A stretch of 64,000 bases of DNA from Anagrus nilaparvatae (Eukaryota > Arthropoda > Insecta > Hymenoptera > Mymaridae). The position numbers and the translations under genes are program-made. Location of the stretch: assembly GCA_022575985.1 (NCBI GenBank), contig JAKSXM010000040.1:18122001-18186000 (forward strand), given 5' to 3'. Shown here piece after piece: positions 10,360 through 24,185 of the stretch (position 1 is its first letter; each line of letters starts with the position of its first letter). The notes under the pieces were generated by a model. The model saw only the letters and a program-made list of their open reading frames with translations, ran no database searches and was not told the DNA's origin.

Positions 10360-11039
10360 TACAGGGTGGAACGCAATTACCGCGAAATCGTTAACGCCCC
10401 GAAAAGCATTTTAATTAAGTAATTAAGCAATCAGCATCATTCGTTAATTTGATTGGCTATTATTGCGATCAACAAACAAAAAAGGGAAGGGGGCGGGGTT
10501 GATAAAAAGTGATCTTATTTCCAAACTGAAGATGGGGCTAATTTTGTTTTGCCGCGCCGGTAACATAAAAACTTAGTGCACCGAGCGACCCAGGTTATGT
10601 CCGGTTATATCCGTCGTGCACTGACCTGGGGGAAATCAAATAAATAACCTAAAAAAGTATGTTTATCGAAAACAGTGCAACTCGAAAATCAAACAATTTT
10701 AAATTAAATTATACTCCATTCACCATTTCGACTTCCATTCGCCAAATACCACAAAGTTACGAGGTTAATCAAATAAAGGAAGAAATGAAAACATAATTTG
10801 ACAACGACAGTTTATTTTAAAGATAAGTCTTTTTTCATATAATAATTAACAAATACATTTACTTTTAATGTTATTATTTTTTTTTTTAGGTTAATTATTG
10901 AAATTAATTATTGAATCTGTATATCAAGACTTGAAAATAAATTTTTACCAGTACAAAATTTCTTATGACCAGAAGACAATTAAGACTCCAGCCCAGTTAC
11001 CACCACCAACTTGTCTATGTCAAAATCCAAAAAAATTGT

Positions 11040-11240
11040 GTTCAGTTTTATAAGTTTTATTCGGTTCATAAAATTTAGTTTTTTTTTTGCTTGAAAAATT
11101 TTATGTAATCAAAAAAGTTTATGTGTTTTGAAAAGATTGTGTTCAGTTTTATAAGTTTTATTCGGTTCATGAAATTTAGTTTTTATTTTGCTTGAAAAAT
11201 TTTAAGTAATCAGAAAAATTTATGTGTTTTTTTTATGTTT
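11040..11240 (+). repeat. ~104-bp tandem duplication inside the arm
   Basis: The phrase TTCAGTTTTATAAGTTTTAT followed by TCGGTTCAT and a GCTTGAAAAATTTTA block occurs twice in tandem. Its mirror is at about 31,460-31,665 in the right arm, so the duplication predates formation or homogenisation of the two arms. Confidence 0.7.
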
Positions 11241-13361
11241 TAATTAATTTATATTAATACAACTGTACATTAAAATTAGAAATCTCAAGCATAAAATTCT
11301 TGTACCAAGGGCTGAGGCACTAAATTTTATTTTTGCTGTGAGGTTTATGTCGAATATCTCACTGTATTGTGTTAACTAAGCTTAGTAAACAACTCTTTTT
11401 TCAAGAGCAAGCTTCTCCTTTTTTGGAGAGAAAATGCAGTAAATTTTTGTCATAAACATTGCAGCAGAAATGAAATTTAAGTGCACTGAACCGAATAAGT
11501 AAACGTTGTTTCTACTATGAAATTAAATTTCTGCTATGAAGTTTATAACAAAAAATTCACTGCCTTTTTTCTGCGAGGAAGGTAAAAAACTTTCTCTTGA
11601 AAAGTAAGATGTTTTATAAGCGAAATCATTTTTTCTTCTTTGCATTGGGAGCTAAGTGAATATTCTCTCATAAGCTTCTCTGCTTTTTTAGAGAGGCGAC
11701 TCCTTTTTCAAGAGAAAGCTTAAATTTTATGCTTGATAATTTTCACTTTTTAACATAATTAAACACTAATATACAAAATTAAAAATTAAGGATGATTGGA
11801 TGATCCTAAATTTTCAAGCCATGAAAAAACTTTGAAAGATTTATTTTTTAAGTAAATTCTTTTGTTTTTTTTTTCTTAAAAAATTTCAGGTCATCACAAA
11901 GTTTTATGTGCTAATTGTGTTTTTGTATGTAAATTTAAATAACTCCATAAATGTTAAAAAGTAAAAACTCTGAAGCATTAAATTTGTAAGTCATGGACCG
12001 AATACTAAATTTATTTTTGCTGTGAAGTTTATAAAAAATATCTCACTGTATTTTGTTTACTCCGTTTAGTAAACAACTTTTTTTTTTCAACAGAAAGCAT
12101 CTGCTTTGGAGAGAAAAAATACAGTGAATTTTTGCCACAAATATTGCAGCAGAAATGAAATGTGTGTACACTGAACTGAATCAGTAAACTTGATTTCTAC
12201 TGTGCAGTTTTTGACAAAAAATCCACTGCATTTTCTCTTTAAGGAGGGTGCGAAGCTTTCTCTTGAAAAATAAGTTGTTTACTAACAGGAATCATCTTTT
12301 TTTCTACGCATTGGGAGTTAAGCAAATATTCTCTCATAAGCTTCTCTGCTTTTTTAGAGAGGAAATGCAGTAAACTTTTGTCATAAACATTGCAGCAGAA
12401 AAAAAATTTGAGTGCACTCAACCGAATCAGTAAAAGCTAGCCTATAGTATTATGCAAAATTTTATGATTTTTAAAAAATGTGGATAACTATGTTTAAAAC
12501 AACTAAATCTTATTATCAGAGTAAAAATTATAAGAGAATATTCACTTAACTCCCAGCACGAAGAAGAAAAAAAGATTCATCTTAGTAAACAACTCCTTTT
12601 TCAAGAGAAAGCTTGTTACCATCTTGGAAGAGAAAAGGCAGTGAATTTTTTGGAATCAACTTCATAGCAGAAATTAAATTTAGTATTCGGTTCATTATGT
12701 ACAAATTTTATGCTTGAGTATAAAATTTGTATATCATGGACCGAGTACTAAATTCTATTTCTGCTATGAAGTTTATGACAAAAAATACACTGTACTTTCT
12801 CTCCGAGGAAGTTAAAAACTTTTCTCTTGAAAAGTAAGTTTTTTTTTCCTTTTTAGAGAGAAAATGCAGTAAACTTATGTCATAAACATTGCAGCAGAAA
12901 AAAATTTGTGCGCACTGAACCCAATCAGTTAAAGCTATTTCTGCTATGGGGTTTATGACAAAAAGTCCACTTCCTTTTCTCTCCAAAGAAGGTGACAAGA
13001 TTTCTCTTTAAAAAAGATTGGCTTACAAAGCTTAATCATTTTTTCTTCTTCGTATTGGAAGTTAAGTGAATATTCTGTTATAATCTTCACACAACGATTA
13101 TAAGATTTAGTTGTTGGGTTCATATAAAATTTTATGATTTTTAAAAAAATGTGTTTATTAATAATCGAACAACTAAGTCTTATTATCATAGTGAAGTTTA
13201 TAAGAAAATATTCAGTTAACTCCCAGCACGAAGAAGAAAAAAAGATTCATCTTAGTAAACGACTCCTTTTTCAAGTGAAAGCTTGTTACCTTCTTGGGAG
13301 AGAAGAGGCAGTGAATTTTTTGGCATCAACTTCATAGCAGAAATTAAATTTAGTACAAATT

Positions 13362-16300
13362 TTATGCTTGAGTATAAAATTTGTATATCATGGACCAAGT
13401 ACTAAATTCTATTTCTGCTATGAAGTTTATGAAAAAAAATTCACTGTATTTTCTCTCCGAGGAAGTTAAAAACTTTTCTCTTGAAAAGTAAGTTTTTTTT
13501 TCTTTTTTAGAGAGAAAATGCAGTAAACTTATGTCATAAACATTGCAGCAGAAAAAAATTTGTGCGCACTGAACCCAATCAGTTAAAGCAATTTCTGCTA
13601 TGGGGTTTATGACAAAAAGTCCACTTCCTTTTCTCTCCAAAGAAGATGAAAAGCTTTCTCTTTAAAAAAGATTGGCTTACAAAGCTTAATCATTTTTTCT
13701 ACTTCGTATTGGAAGTTAAGTGAATATTCTGTTATAATCTTCACACAACGATTATAAGATTTAGTTGTTCGGTTCATATAAAATTTTATGATTTTTAAAA
13801 AAATGTGTTTATTAATAATCGAACAACTAAGTCTTCTTATCATAGTGAAGTTTATAAGAGAATATTCAGTTAACTCCCAGCACGAAGAAGAAAAAAAGAT
13901 TTATCTTAGTAAACGACTCCTTTTTAAAGTGAAAGCTTGTTACCTTCTTGAGAGAGAAGAGGCAGTGAATTTTTTGGAATCAACTTCATAGCAGAAATTA
14001 AATTTAGTATTCGGTTCATTATGTACAAATTTTATGCTTGAGTATAAAATACTTGAGTACAAATTTTATGCTTGAGTATAAAATTTGTATATCATGGACC
14101 GAGTACTAAATTCTATTTCTGCTATGAAGTTTATGACAAAAAATACACTGTGCTTTCTCTCCGAGGAAGTTAAAAACTTTTCTCTTGAAAAGTAAGTTTT
14201 TTTTTCTTTTTTAGAGAGAAAATGCAGTAAACTTATGTCATAAACATTGCAGCAGAAAAAAATTTGTGCGCTCTGAACCCAATCAGTTAAAGCCATTTCT
14301 GCTATGGGGTTTATGACAAAAAGTCCACTTCCTTTTCTCTCCAAAGAAGGTAACAAGCTTTCACTTGAAAAAGGAGTCGTTTACTAAGATAAATCTTTTT
14401 TTCTTCTTCGTGCTGGGAGTTAACTGAATATTCTCTTATAAATTTAACTATGATAATAAGACTTAGTTGTTCGATTAATAATAAACACATTTTTTTAAAA
14501 ATCATAAAATTTTATATGAACCGAATAACTAAATCTTATAATCGTAGTGTGAAGATTATAACAGAATATTCACTTAGCTTCCAATACGAAGTAGAAAAAA
14601 TGATTAAGCTTTGTAAGCCAATCTTTTTTAAAGAGAAAGCTTGTCACTTTCTTTGGAGAGAAAAGGAAGTTTACTTTTTGTCATAAACCCCATAGCAGAA
14701 ATAGCTTTAACTGATTGGGTTCAGTGCGCACAAATTTTTTTCTGCTGCAATGTTTATGACATAAGTTTACTGCATTTTCTCTCTAAAAAAGAAGAAAAAA
14801 CTTACTTTTCAAGAGAAAAGTTTTTAACTCTCTCGGAGAGAAAGTACAGTGAATTTTTTGTCATAAACTTCATAGCAGAAATATAATTTAGTACTCGGTC
14901 CATGATATACAAATTTTATACTCAAGCATTATACTCAAGCATAAAATTTGTACATAATGAACCGAATACTAAATTTAATTTCTGCTATGAAGTTGATGCC
15001 AAAAAATACACTGTATTTTCTCTCCGAGGAAGTTAAAAACTTTTCTCTTGAAAAGTAAGTTTTTTTTTCTTTTTTAGAGAGAAAATGCATTAAACTTATG
15101 TCATAAACATTGCAGCAGAAAAAAATTTGTGCGCACTGAACCCAATCAGTTAAAGCTATTTCTGCTATGGGGTTTATGACAAAAAGTCCACTTCCTTTTC
15201 TCTCCAAAGAAGTTGACAAGCTTTCTCTTTAAAAAAGATTGGCTTACAAAGCTTAATCATTTTTTCTACTTTGTATTGGAAGTTAAGTGAATATTCTGTT
15301 ATAATCTTCACACAACGATTATAAGATTTAGTTGTTCGGTTCATATAAAATTTTATGATTTTTAAAAAAATGTGTTTATTAATAATCGAACAACTAAGTC
15401 TTTTTATCATAGTGAAGTTTATAAGAGAATATTCAGTTAACTCCCAGCACGAAGAAGAAAAAAAGATTTATCTTAGTAAACGACTCCTTTTTCAAGTGAA
15501 AGCTTGTTACCTTCTTGGGAGAGAAGAGGCAGTGAATTTTTTGGCATCAACTTCATAGCAGAAATTAAATTTAGTATTCGGTTCATTATGTACAAATTTT
15601 ATGCTTGAGTATAAAATTTGTATATCATGGACCAAGTACTAAATTCTATTTCTGCTATGAAGTTTATGAAAAAAAATTCACTGTATTTTCTCTCCGAGGA
15701 AGTTAAAAACTTTTCTCTTGAAAAGTAAGTTTTTTTTTCTTTTTTAGAGAGAAAATGCAGTAAACTTATGTCATAAACATTGCAGCAGAAAAAAATTTGT
15801 GCGCACTGAACCCAATCAGTTAAAGCTATTTCTGCTATGGGGTTTATGACAAAAAGTCCACTTCCTTTTCTCTCCAAAGAAGATGACAAGCTTTCTCTTT
15901 AAAAAAGATTGGCTTACAAAGCTTAATCATTTTTTCTACTTCGTATTGGAAGTTAAGTGAATATTATGTTATAATCTTCACACAACGATTATAAGATTTA
16001 GTTGTTCGGTTCATATAAAATTTTATGATTTTTAAAAAAATGTGTTTATTAATAATCGAACAACTAAGTCTTCTTATCATAGTGAAGTTTATAAGAGAAT
16101 ATTCAGTTAACTCCCAGCACGAAGAAGAAAAAAAGATTTATCTTAGTAAACGACTCCTTTTTCAAGTGAAAGCTTGTTACCTTCTTGAGAGAGAAGAGGC
16201 AGTGAATTTTTTGGAATCAACTTCATAGCAGAAATTAAATTTAGTATTCGGTTCATTATGTACAAATTTTATGCTTCAGTATAAAATACTTTAGTACAAA

Positions 16301-17835
16301 TTTTATGCTTGAGTATAAAATTTGTATATCATGGACCGAGTACTAAATTCTATTTCTGCTATGAAGTTTATGACAAAAAATACACTGTACTTTCTCTCCG
16401 AGGAAGTTAAAAACTTTTCTCTTGAAAAGTAAGTTTTTTTTTCTTTTTTAGAGAGAAAATGCAGTAAACTTATGTCATAAACATTGCAGCAGAAAAAAAT
16501 TTGTGCGCTCTGAACCCAATCAGTTAAAGCCATTTCTGCTATGGGGTTTATGACAAAAAGTCCACTTCCTTTTCTCTCCAAAGAAGGTAACAAGCTTTCA
16601 CTTGAAAAAGGAGTCGTTTACTAAGATAAATCTTTTTTTCTTCTTCGTGCTGGGAGTTAACTGAATATTCTCTTATAAATTTAACTATGATAATAAGACT
16701 TAGTTGTTCGATTAATAATAAACACATTTTTTTAAAAATCATAAAATTTTATATGAACCGAATAACTAAATCTTATAATCGTAGTGTGAAGATTATAACA
16801 GAATATTCACTTAGCTTCCAATACGAAGTAGAAAAAATGATTAAGCTTTGTAAGCCAATCTTTTTTAAAGAGAAAGCTTGTCACCTTCTTTGGAGAGAAA
16901 AGGAAGTTTACTTTTTGTCATAAACCCCATAGCAGAAATAGCTTTAACTGATTGGGTTCAGTGCGCACAAATTTTTTTCTGCTGCAATGTTTATGACATA
17001 AGTTTACTGCATTTTCTCTCTAAAAAAGAAGAAAAAACTTACTTTTCAAGAGAAAAGTTTTTAACTCTCTCGGAGAGAAAGTACAGTGAATTTTTTGTCA
17101 TAAACTTCATAGCAGAAATATAATTTAGTACTCGGTCCATGATATACAAATTTTATACTCAAGCATTATACTCAAGCATAAAATTTGTACATAATGAACC
17201 GAATACTAAATTTAATTTCTGCTATGAAGTTGATGCCAAAAAATACACTGTATTTTCTCTCCGAGGAAGTTAAAAACTTTTCTCTTGAAAAGTAAGTTTT
17301 TTTTTCTTTTTTAGAGAGAAAATGCATTAAACTTATGTCATAAACATTGCAGCAGAAAAAAATTTGTGCGCACTGAACCCAATCAGTTAAAGCTATTTCT
17401 GCTATGGGGTTTATGACAAAAAGTCCACTTCCTTTTCTCTCCAAAGAAGTTGACAAGCTTTCTCTTTAAAAAAGATTGGCTTACAAAGCTTAATCATTTT
17501 TTCTACTTTGTATTGGAAGTTAAGTGAATATTCGGTTATAATCTTCACACAACGATTATAAGATTTAGTTGTTCGGTTCATATAAAATTTTATGATTTTT
17601 AAAAAAATGTGTTTATTAATAATCGAACAACTAAGTCTTTTTATCATAGTGAAGTTTATAAGAGAATATTCAGTTAACTCCCAGCACGAAGAAGAAAAAA
17701 AGATTTATCTTAGTAAACGACTCCTTTTTCAAGTGAAAGCTTGTTACCTTCTTGAGAGAGAAGAGGCAGTGAATTTTTTGGAATCAACTTCATAGCAGAA
17801 ATTAAATTTAGTATTCGGTTCATTATGTACAAATT
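13362..17835 (+). repeat. 2,237-bp higher-order tandem duplication, left arm only
   Basis: Landmarks at 13,362, 14,066, 14,356, 14,641, 14,935, 15,219 and 15,355 recur at exactly +2,237 (15,599, 16,303, 16,593, 16,878, 17,172, 17,456, 17,592). The block contains three minus-oriented and one plus-oriented unit. From about 17.75 kb the second copy switches to resemble 16.2 kb, consistent with an unequal crossover. The right arm has one version of this block and no such duplication. Confidence 0.85.
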
Positions 17836-18714
17836 TTATGCTTCAGTATAAAATACTTTAGTACAAATTTTATGCTTGAGTATAAAATTTGTATATCATG
17901 GACCGAGTACTAAATTCTATTTCTGCTATGAAGTTTTTTGACAAAAAATTCACTGTACTTTCTCTCCGAGGAAGTTAAAAACTTTTCTCTTGAAAAGTAA
18001 GTTTTTTTTTCCTTTTTAGAGAGAAAATGCAGTAAACTTATGTCATAAACATTGCAGCAGAAAAAAATTTGTTCGCACTGAACCCAATCAGTTAAAGCTA
18101 TTTCTGCTATGGGGTTTATGACAAAAAGTCCACTTCCTTTTCTCTCCAAAGAAGGTGACAAGCTTTCTCTTTAAAAAAGATTGGCTTACAAAGCTTAATC
18201 ATTTTTTCTTCTTCGTATTGGAAGTTAAGTGAATATTCTGTTATAATCTTCACACAACGATTATAAGATTTAGTTATTCGGTTCATATAAAATTTTATGA
18301 TTTTTAAAAAAATGTGTTTATTATTAATCGAACAACTAAGTCTTATTATCATAGTTAAATTTATAAGAGAATATTCAGTTAACTCCCAGCACGAAGAAGA
18401 AAAAAAGATTTATCTTAGTAAACGACTCCTTTTTCAAGAGAAAGCTTGTTACCTTCTTGGGAGAGAAGAGGCAGTGAATTTTTTTTGGCATAAACTTCAT
18501 AGCAGATATTAAATTTAGTATTCGGTTAATTAGTTATAAAGTTTATGTATACAATTATATACAAGTTTTGTTTATTTTGTTTAAAAAATTGTAGGTCAAA
18601 ACAATGATTTTTGTATTTATACTGTCTTTCTCAATTTATTTTAATGTAATTTCACCAAGTTGAAATGTGTAAATTCTCAAACATTTAAAGAGTATTTAAA
18701 AATAAAAATTTTTT

Positions 18715-19502
18715 AAAATAAAAATAAGTTTTTTTAAATTTATTATTATTTGCCTAAATATCATTATTGATAGTAATTATGAAAATTCATACATTATAAT
18801 TTCTTCAAGATTTAATTAATTCGTTTAAAGCAGGTATAGGTATGGATCTTTTTTTTAATACTATAAAATAGGCATTATTTATTTATACATTTTTTAAATG
18901 CAATGCTTTTGATGTTGATAAAATAGTATTTTTTATTGTGATTTATTTCCACATGTATATTAGATATGTGGGTTATTTTTTTTAATTTGGCTATTCTTAC
19001 AATCTTGGAGTTCAATTATTTTTTTGCATTGATCAAATAAAATTTGTAATCTGGATTATGAATAAATTATTAACAATTATGTTTTTGAAAAGTCGTTAGT
19101 TTAAATTATTTAAATTATGGTTTTGCTATTATTTAAAATGTGACATTTTTGTAACACGACGCAAATTCATTTTGTTAAATGACGTGTTTAAATAGCGCGG
19201 TTAAAGTAGGTAAACTCCGTTTTAATATAGGTTACGCGAGCTTGCATTGTTTTACATCTAATATTTATTTGATGTTTATTTATACAAGTTGTTTATTTAT
19301 AAAAGAATTCATTCGCTTGCCTAATAATTACGTGAAATAATAATCAAGATCAAATAATAATTTACAAGTGCATTTAAAAAAATTTTTTACATTAGAAGAT
19401 TGTTTACATTATTGATAAATCGCGAATATATCAATTTATTTTGCTGCTTCAGACTCATATAAAAGGCATTAAAGACAATTGTTGCAAGAATATTATTAAA
19501 AA
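18715..19502. other. Core of giant transposon, upstream of transposase
   Basis: AT-rich sequence between the left arm and the transposase start, presumably holding its promoter. A less AT-rich block at about 19,150-19,250 is the likeliest regulatory region, but no specific element can be named. Confidence 0.35.
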
Positions 19503-22500
19503 ATGCGCTATTCAGCCACCGAGTATTATAATATGTTGATGTGCTTAGGTGCAAGTAATGGAAATATACAGAATGCAGTTGATTTATATGCTGAGAGACA
19601 TGGAGCTGTTGGAAGGTTCCCTGATGAAAGGGTTTTTGTAAGATTAAGGGCAAGGGCACAACGTGGTTATCTGATGCCAAATTATGAAAATGCTGGAAGA
19701 AGGAGAGATAATGATGACCCACTAATTGGTCTGATTTTGGCTCAAATTCGAGATAATCCTAATCTCCCTAGTAGAGTTATTGCTGTTCGTTTGTTGACAA
19801 ATCACACCCGCGTAATTCGCGTTCTAAGAGCTAATGGCTACCACCCTTACCATTACCAAAAGGTCCAACATTTAAGATTTAATGACCATATTGCAAGAGT
19901 AAATTTTGCTGGAGGATTTTTAGCTCAAGTATCAGCCTTAATTAGACGTTTTCGGCTACGCTTCCCACTACTTCAAGGGCCAGTTATACATTTTATGGAT
20001 TATATACTTTGGACAGACGAAGCAACCTTTACTCCTAACGGAATGTTTAATTCAAAAAATTACGTTTTTTGGACAGACCGCAACCCTCGTTTAGTAAGGC
20101 AAACAAACTATCAACATCAGTGGTCCATAAATATCTGGTGTGGTCTGATTGGTGATCAAATGGTAATTTTATAAATATTTTAAAGATTTTTTTAAAATCC
20201 TATTTTTTTTTAATTAATTTTTTTTAAATCTCTAACAAAAATAACCACGCAGTACATTATTACATTATTACATTATACCCTGGCTAAGAGAGATTATAAA
20301 TCCCTAAATTCAGGGAGTTAACTTCCTGAAATTTCTGTCATCTTCTGGATACCTCCAGCTCCGGGATGAAAATGAAAATTGTCCGAGGGAAAGCTGATAT
20401 CCTGGTGGCCTAATCTTTAATTTTTCATTTAACCCATTAACGCCCAATCGACACATCAAGCCAATTTAAATTTTTTTAAAAGAAAAAATCTATATTTTGA
20501 GCCAAAAATGTTACCTAGTAGGTAATTGGAGCTGCTCTTTTCATTTCCAAAGTCCGTTTCAACGTGCAACCCCTAGAAAATGTGATATCATCCCCTAAAA
20601 GTAGGGTTATTTTTTTATAATTTTTAGACGTCATTTAAATTAATATAATGGGTACAAAAAAGTATTTAATGGCATTAAAAACATAATATGGGACTATCAG
20701 GAATATAAAAAAAATGAATGCATACCAATTTTTTATCTTCAACCCCTTGAATGGGGTAACAGGTGGATTTGTACCATAAAAGAAAAAATGAATATTTTGG
20801 GCTAAAATTGTCATCTAGTAGGTATTTTTGTCCACTATTTTCATTTCTGAAGTCAGTTTTTACAAACAACCACTAGAAAATAAGATATTACCCCCCAAAG
20901 ATAAGATAAATATTACATTATTTTTTAGGGGGTGATATCTTATTTTCTAGGGGTTATTTGTAAAAACTGACTTCAGAAATGAAGATAGTGGACAAAAATA
21001 CCTACTAAATGACAATTGTAGCCCAAAATATTCAGTTTTCCTTTTATGCTACAAATTCACCTCTTACCCCATTCAAGGGGTTGAAGAAAAAAAATTGGTA
21101 TGTATTCATTTTTTTTGTGTTCCTGATAGTCCCATATTAAGTTTTTAATGCCATGAAATATTTTTTGTACCCATTATATTAATTTTCATGACGTCTAAAA
21201 ATTATAAAAGAATTACCCCAGTTTTAGGGGATGATATCACATTTTCTAGGGGTTATACGTTAAAACGGACTTCGGAAATGAAAAGAGCAGCCCTGATTAC
21301 CTACTAGGTAACATTTTTAGCTCAAAGTATCGATTTTTTCATTAAGAAAAATTCAAATGGCTTGAATGCGTCGATTGGGCGTTAATGGGTTAAAACAATT
21401 TTCCGGTTTTCCTATATGGCAGACCGAAAAACATGAAAACAGAAACTTTATTCTGCATTACCTGGGGGTTTTCGAGTTTGAGAAAATCGTTTCTATGAAT
21501 GAGAATTTTAAAATTGTCAAAAAAATTAATTTTTTTGCCCTAGCATATTTTCTGATTTTCCAAGATGACTGTTTAAAAATCGTGTCAGAATAAGCTTTTA
21601 CATTGCCTGGGGAATTTGAAGGTTAAGAAAAACGTTTTCATTTATAAAAATCTTGGAAAATAGGAAAATATGAATTATATTATTTTTAAAATAATAAAGA
21701 GAAATAATATTTTAAACCTTTTGGTTAAATTACTTATATAGATGATATAAAATTGACCTAAAATAAGGAAATATTTAAATTTGGTTTAGATTGGACCTGT
21801 CGAGTTACCTCAAAGATTGAATGGTGACAATTATCTGGCTTTTTTGAGGGAAACTTTACCTAATTTGATAGCTGATTCAAACATTCCATTAGCTGTAAGG
21901 CCAAGAATGATATACATGATGGATGGTTCTCCAGTCCATTATCGTTTAATTGTAAGACATTATCTGGATGAAATATTCCCAAATAGATGGATTGGACGTG
22001 AAGGCCCAATACTTTGGCCTCCACGTTCCCCTGATTTAAATCCAATGGATTATTTCTTTTGGGGCTACCTTAAAAATATCGTTTACCAAGGTAAGTAATA
22101 AAGAACTTATATCCGATTGAAGCTACTTATAAAGCGCTAAATTAGTTGGGTTTCCTAGCATATTTGCATAATTTTATAATTTACGACTGCGTATATAATA
22201 TACATTTTTATTATTTAATTAAAAAATTATGAAGGAAATAATTGCAATTTAATATATCTTATATCTTTCGTTTCATATACTATATGTCACAGTCTTGACT
22301 GTAGTTTTTATTTTAATAGTACGTTTGTAACCAAGGGAGCAAATAAAAGGATGGCCCGAGGGTAGGAAACTGCGATCTGGAGACATTTCTTTTTGCTCCC
22401 ATGGACAAAACGAAAATTTTGTTTCTGGGTGGGCAGAAATCGCGCTTTTAAAAAGGTGTTTTTGACCCGCTAAGAAGAAAAATGTAATTTACAGTCTTTC

Positions 22501-22865
22501 ATATCAATAAAAAATATGAAATTATCGCATACGTGTAAAAATTTTTGATATAATAAGTTAATTCAAGCTGCTTTCATTTTAAATTTATTGTGCATAGATT
22601 TAGACAAACTATATTTTTTTTTTATTAAATAAAAATACTTGATTTTTGAACTATTAATTTTTTCTTTATTTATACAATAAATTGGCCTGTTTATGTTTTT
22701 CTAAAATTTTCAGGTGATGTTCAGCATAGAGAAGAAGTGCGTCTTCGAATTATGCAAGCTTGTGAAAATATTGAACCTGCAATGATTCAAAGAGCAACTC
22801 GTGGTATAAATCATAGATTAGAATTATGCCTTCAACAAAATGGAGGCCATTTTGAACAATTGTAA
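19503..22865 (+). CDS. Tc1/mariner-superfamily DD41D transposase, three exons
   Basis: It would excise and reinsert DNA at TA sites. Exons: 19,503-20,162 (donor GTAATT, phase 0), 21,790-22,090 (acceptor TTTAG, donor GTAAGT, phase 1) and 22,714-22,865 (acceptor TTCAG, stop TAA at 22,863). Joined, they give 370 residues with no stops and preserved phase. The N-terminus (about 1-65, starting MRYSATEYYN) matches the DUF4817-type helix-turn-helix found in many insect transposases. Catalytic triad: D172 (WTDEATF), D265 (MMDGSPVH), D307 (SPDLNPMDYFFWG). There are 41 residues between the last two, hence DD41D. Length is normal for the superfamily. Intron 1 holds a TTAA MITE. The start was chosen because the domain begins immediately after this ATG. 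Confidence 0.9.
20433..21389. mobile_element. 957-bp TTAA-flanked foldback MITE in transposase intron 1
   Basis: Ends are inverted copies of CCCATTAACGCCCAATCGAC, flanked by TTAA at 20,429-20,432 and 21,390-21,393. TTAA duplication with CCC-starting ends is the hallmark of piggyBac-type elements. The whole element folds on itself around about 20,910. It is non-coding. A diverged relative lies at 63.18-63.8 kb. Confidence 0.85.
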
Positions 22866-22899
22866 ATATAAATGCATGCGACCATAAAATTAATTTTAA

Positions 22900-23466
22900 G
22901 GGCATTCTATCCATCACTGGGTGTTTTTGCGCAGCATATTTGTAACTGAGATATTTAAACCATATATTTATTTATAATAATATTTTAATGAAAGAATCAA
23001 TGCTTTTTTTAAAAAAAGTTGAAAATGTTAATTTTTTGAAACAATAACCTGTTAAATTTTTGTAATTTTTGGCTCTTAAAATGAGTTTCATTCAACTGTT
23101 TTTTATAAACAATTAACTGAAACTTGCTTTGCTGAAGAGCTTTAGCAAAAAATTTCCAACGTTGCATCCACCTAGAATTGAATGATCCTCGATATGAACC
23201 AAGCAGAATTTTAATCCAATTAGCCCAGATCTGGAATCTCAAGCTTTAATAACCTAAAAATTACAAAAATTTATCAAATTTATCAAATTTATCAAATTAT
23301 TTGTTAAACAAATAAACATCTTCAATTTTTTTTTAATGCTTGTACCAAATGAAAGCATATATTATTGATTTTTTAATGAAGAAATTATTATAAATAATAT
23401 TGTTAAAATATTTTAGTTACAAATATGCTTCGCAAAAAACGCCCAGTGTGGCGGCATAGAACGACC
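22900..23466. mobile_element. 567-bp TTAA-flanked foldback MITE
   Basis: TTAA at 22,896-22,899 and 23,467-23,470 flanks imperfect inverted ends: GGGCATTCTATCC on the left, and GGTCGTTCTATGCC as the reverse complement of the right end. Both are followed by a conserved CACTGGG...GCATATTTGTAACT block. It lies just after the transposase stop. It is non-coding and piggyBac-like by target site only. Confidence 0.75.
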
Positions 23467-24185
23467 TTAAGTTTCTTCTTTTATATTTTAATTAAAAATA
23501 TGATATTTCTTCAAACATTTTTTTTTATTCTACAAAGATGAATTTCAGATTTGTTTTGTTTTTTTAAAAATATTATTGTCATAAAATAAGTTATTTAATT
23601 ATAAGCGATGTTTGATTTTTAATGCTATAAGTATAATATTGTTTTTTTCTTTATAATTGCTTAAATTTATTTAAGCTAAATTATAGATATAAAAACTCTT
23701 ATTTATTGCTACTTTATTGCTTAATTTTTTAATGAATAAAAATGTAATTAACAACTGTTTTATTTGTAAAAGTATAAATTTTTCTATCTAATTATTAAAA
23801 TAAATATCTGTAATTATAATTATGTTATTAGCCATTATTATATTATTATTATTTTTTGTATTCGATTCAGATAATTTTAGTACTTAATACTAAAATAATC
23901 TAAAAAGCATGCACCTTAAAGTTTACATAAATCTATATATTATCATGTAAAATAAATAATTTTTATTCATTAAATGGGTTTTATTTTAAAAAGTAAATTT
24001 CATATTTATTTCAATATCGCGCCTTTAAGAAATAAAAATCTTTTATTCTTCTCTGACATACGTGTACTGTCTGCAGAATTATCTCCCCTCCAGGAAATAT
24101 AACCTTAATATATCCTACACATCCGTTGTCAGCTGCACGCATTTGTTGTCAAATTTTAAAATTTTTGTTATAATACCAGTTCAGA
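23467..24185. other. AT-rich spacer between transposase and MADF-like gene
   Basis: No reading frame or repeat is supported. A slightly less AT-rich segment at 24,050-24,150 immediately upstream of the MADF-like ATG is a plausible promoter region (inference). Confidence 0.4.

Larger units (their letters stand above)
10360..18714 (+). repeat. Left terminal inverted arm (~8.36 kb)
   Basis: Reverse complement of the right arm, base for base as far as could be read by eye in the outer ~600 bases. The outer ~2 kb is mostly single-copy within the arm. From about 12.7 kb inward it consists of 640-720-bp units in both orientations, marked by recurring blocks such as ATTTCTGCTATGAAGTTTAT and TTTTCTCTCC. 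Many 60-96-codon frames recur in these units, but they are repeat artefacts: they appear on both strands, overlap each other and change length with small indels. No gene is supported in this arm. Confidence 0.85.

Noticed and set aside
12239..18512. Dozens of 60-96-codon frames with recurring peptides such as LERKGSGLFVINPIAEIAL
   Set aside because: They lie in both orientations of the arm repeats, overlap on opposite strands, and change length with single indels; they are repeat artefacts rather than a gene family.
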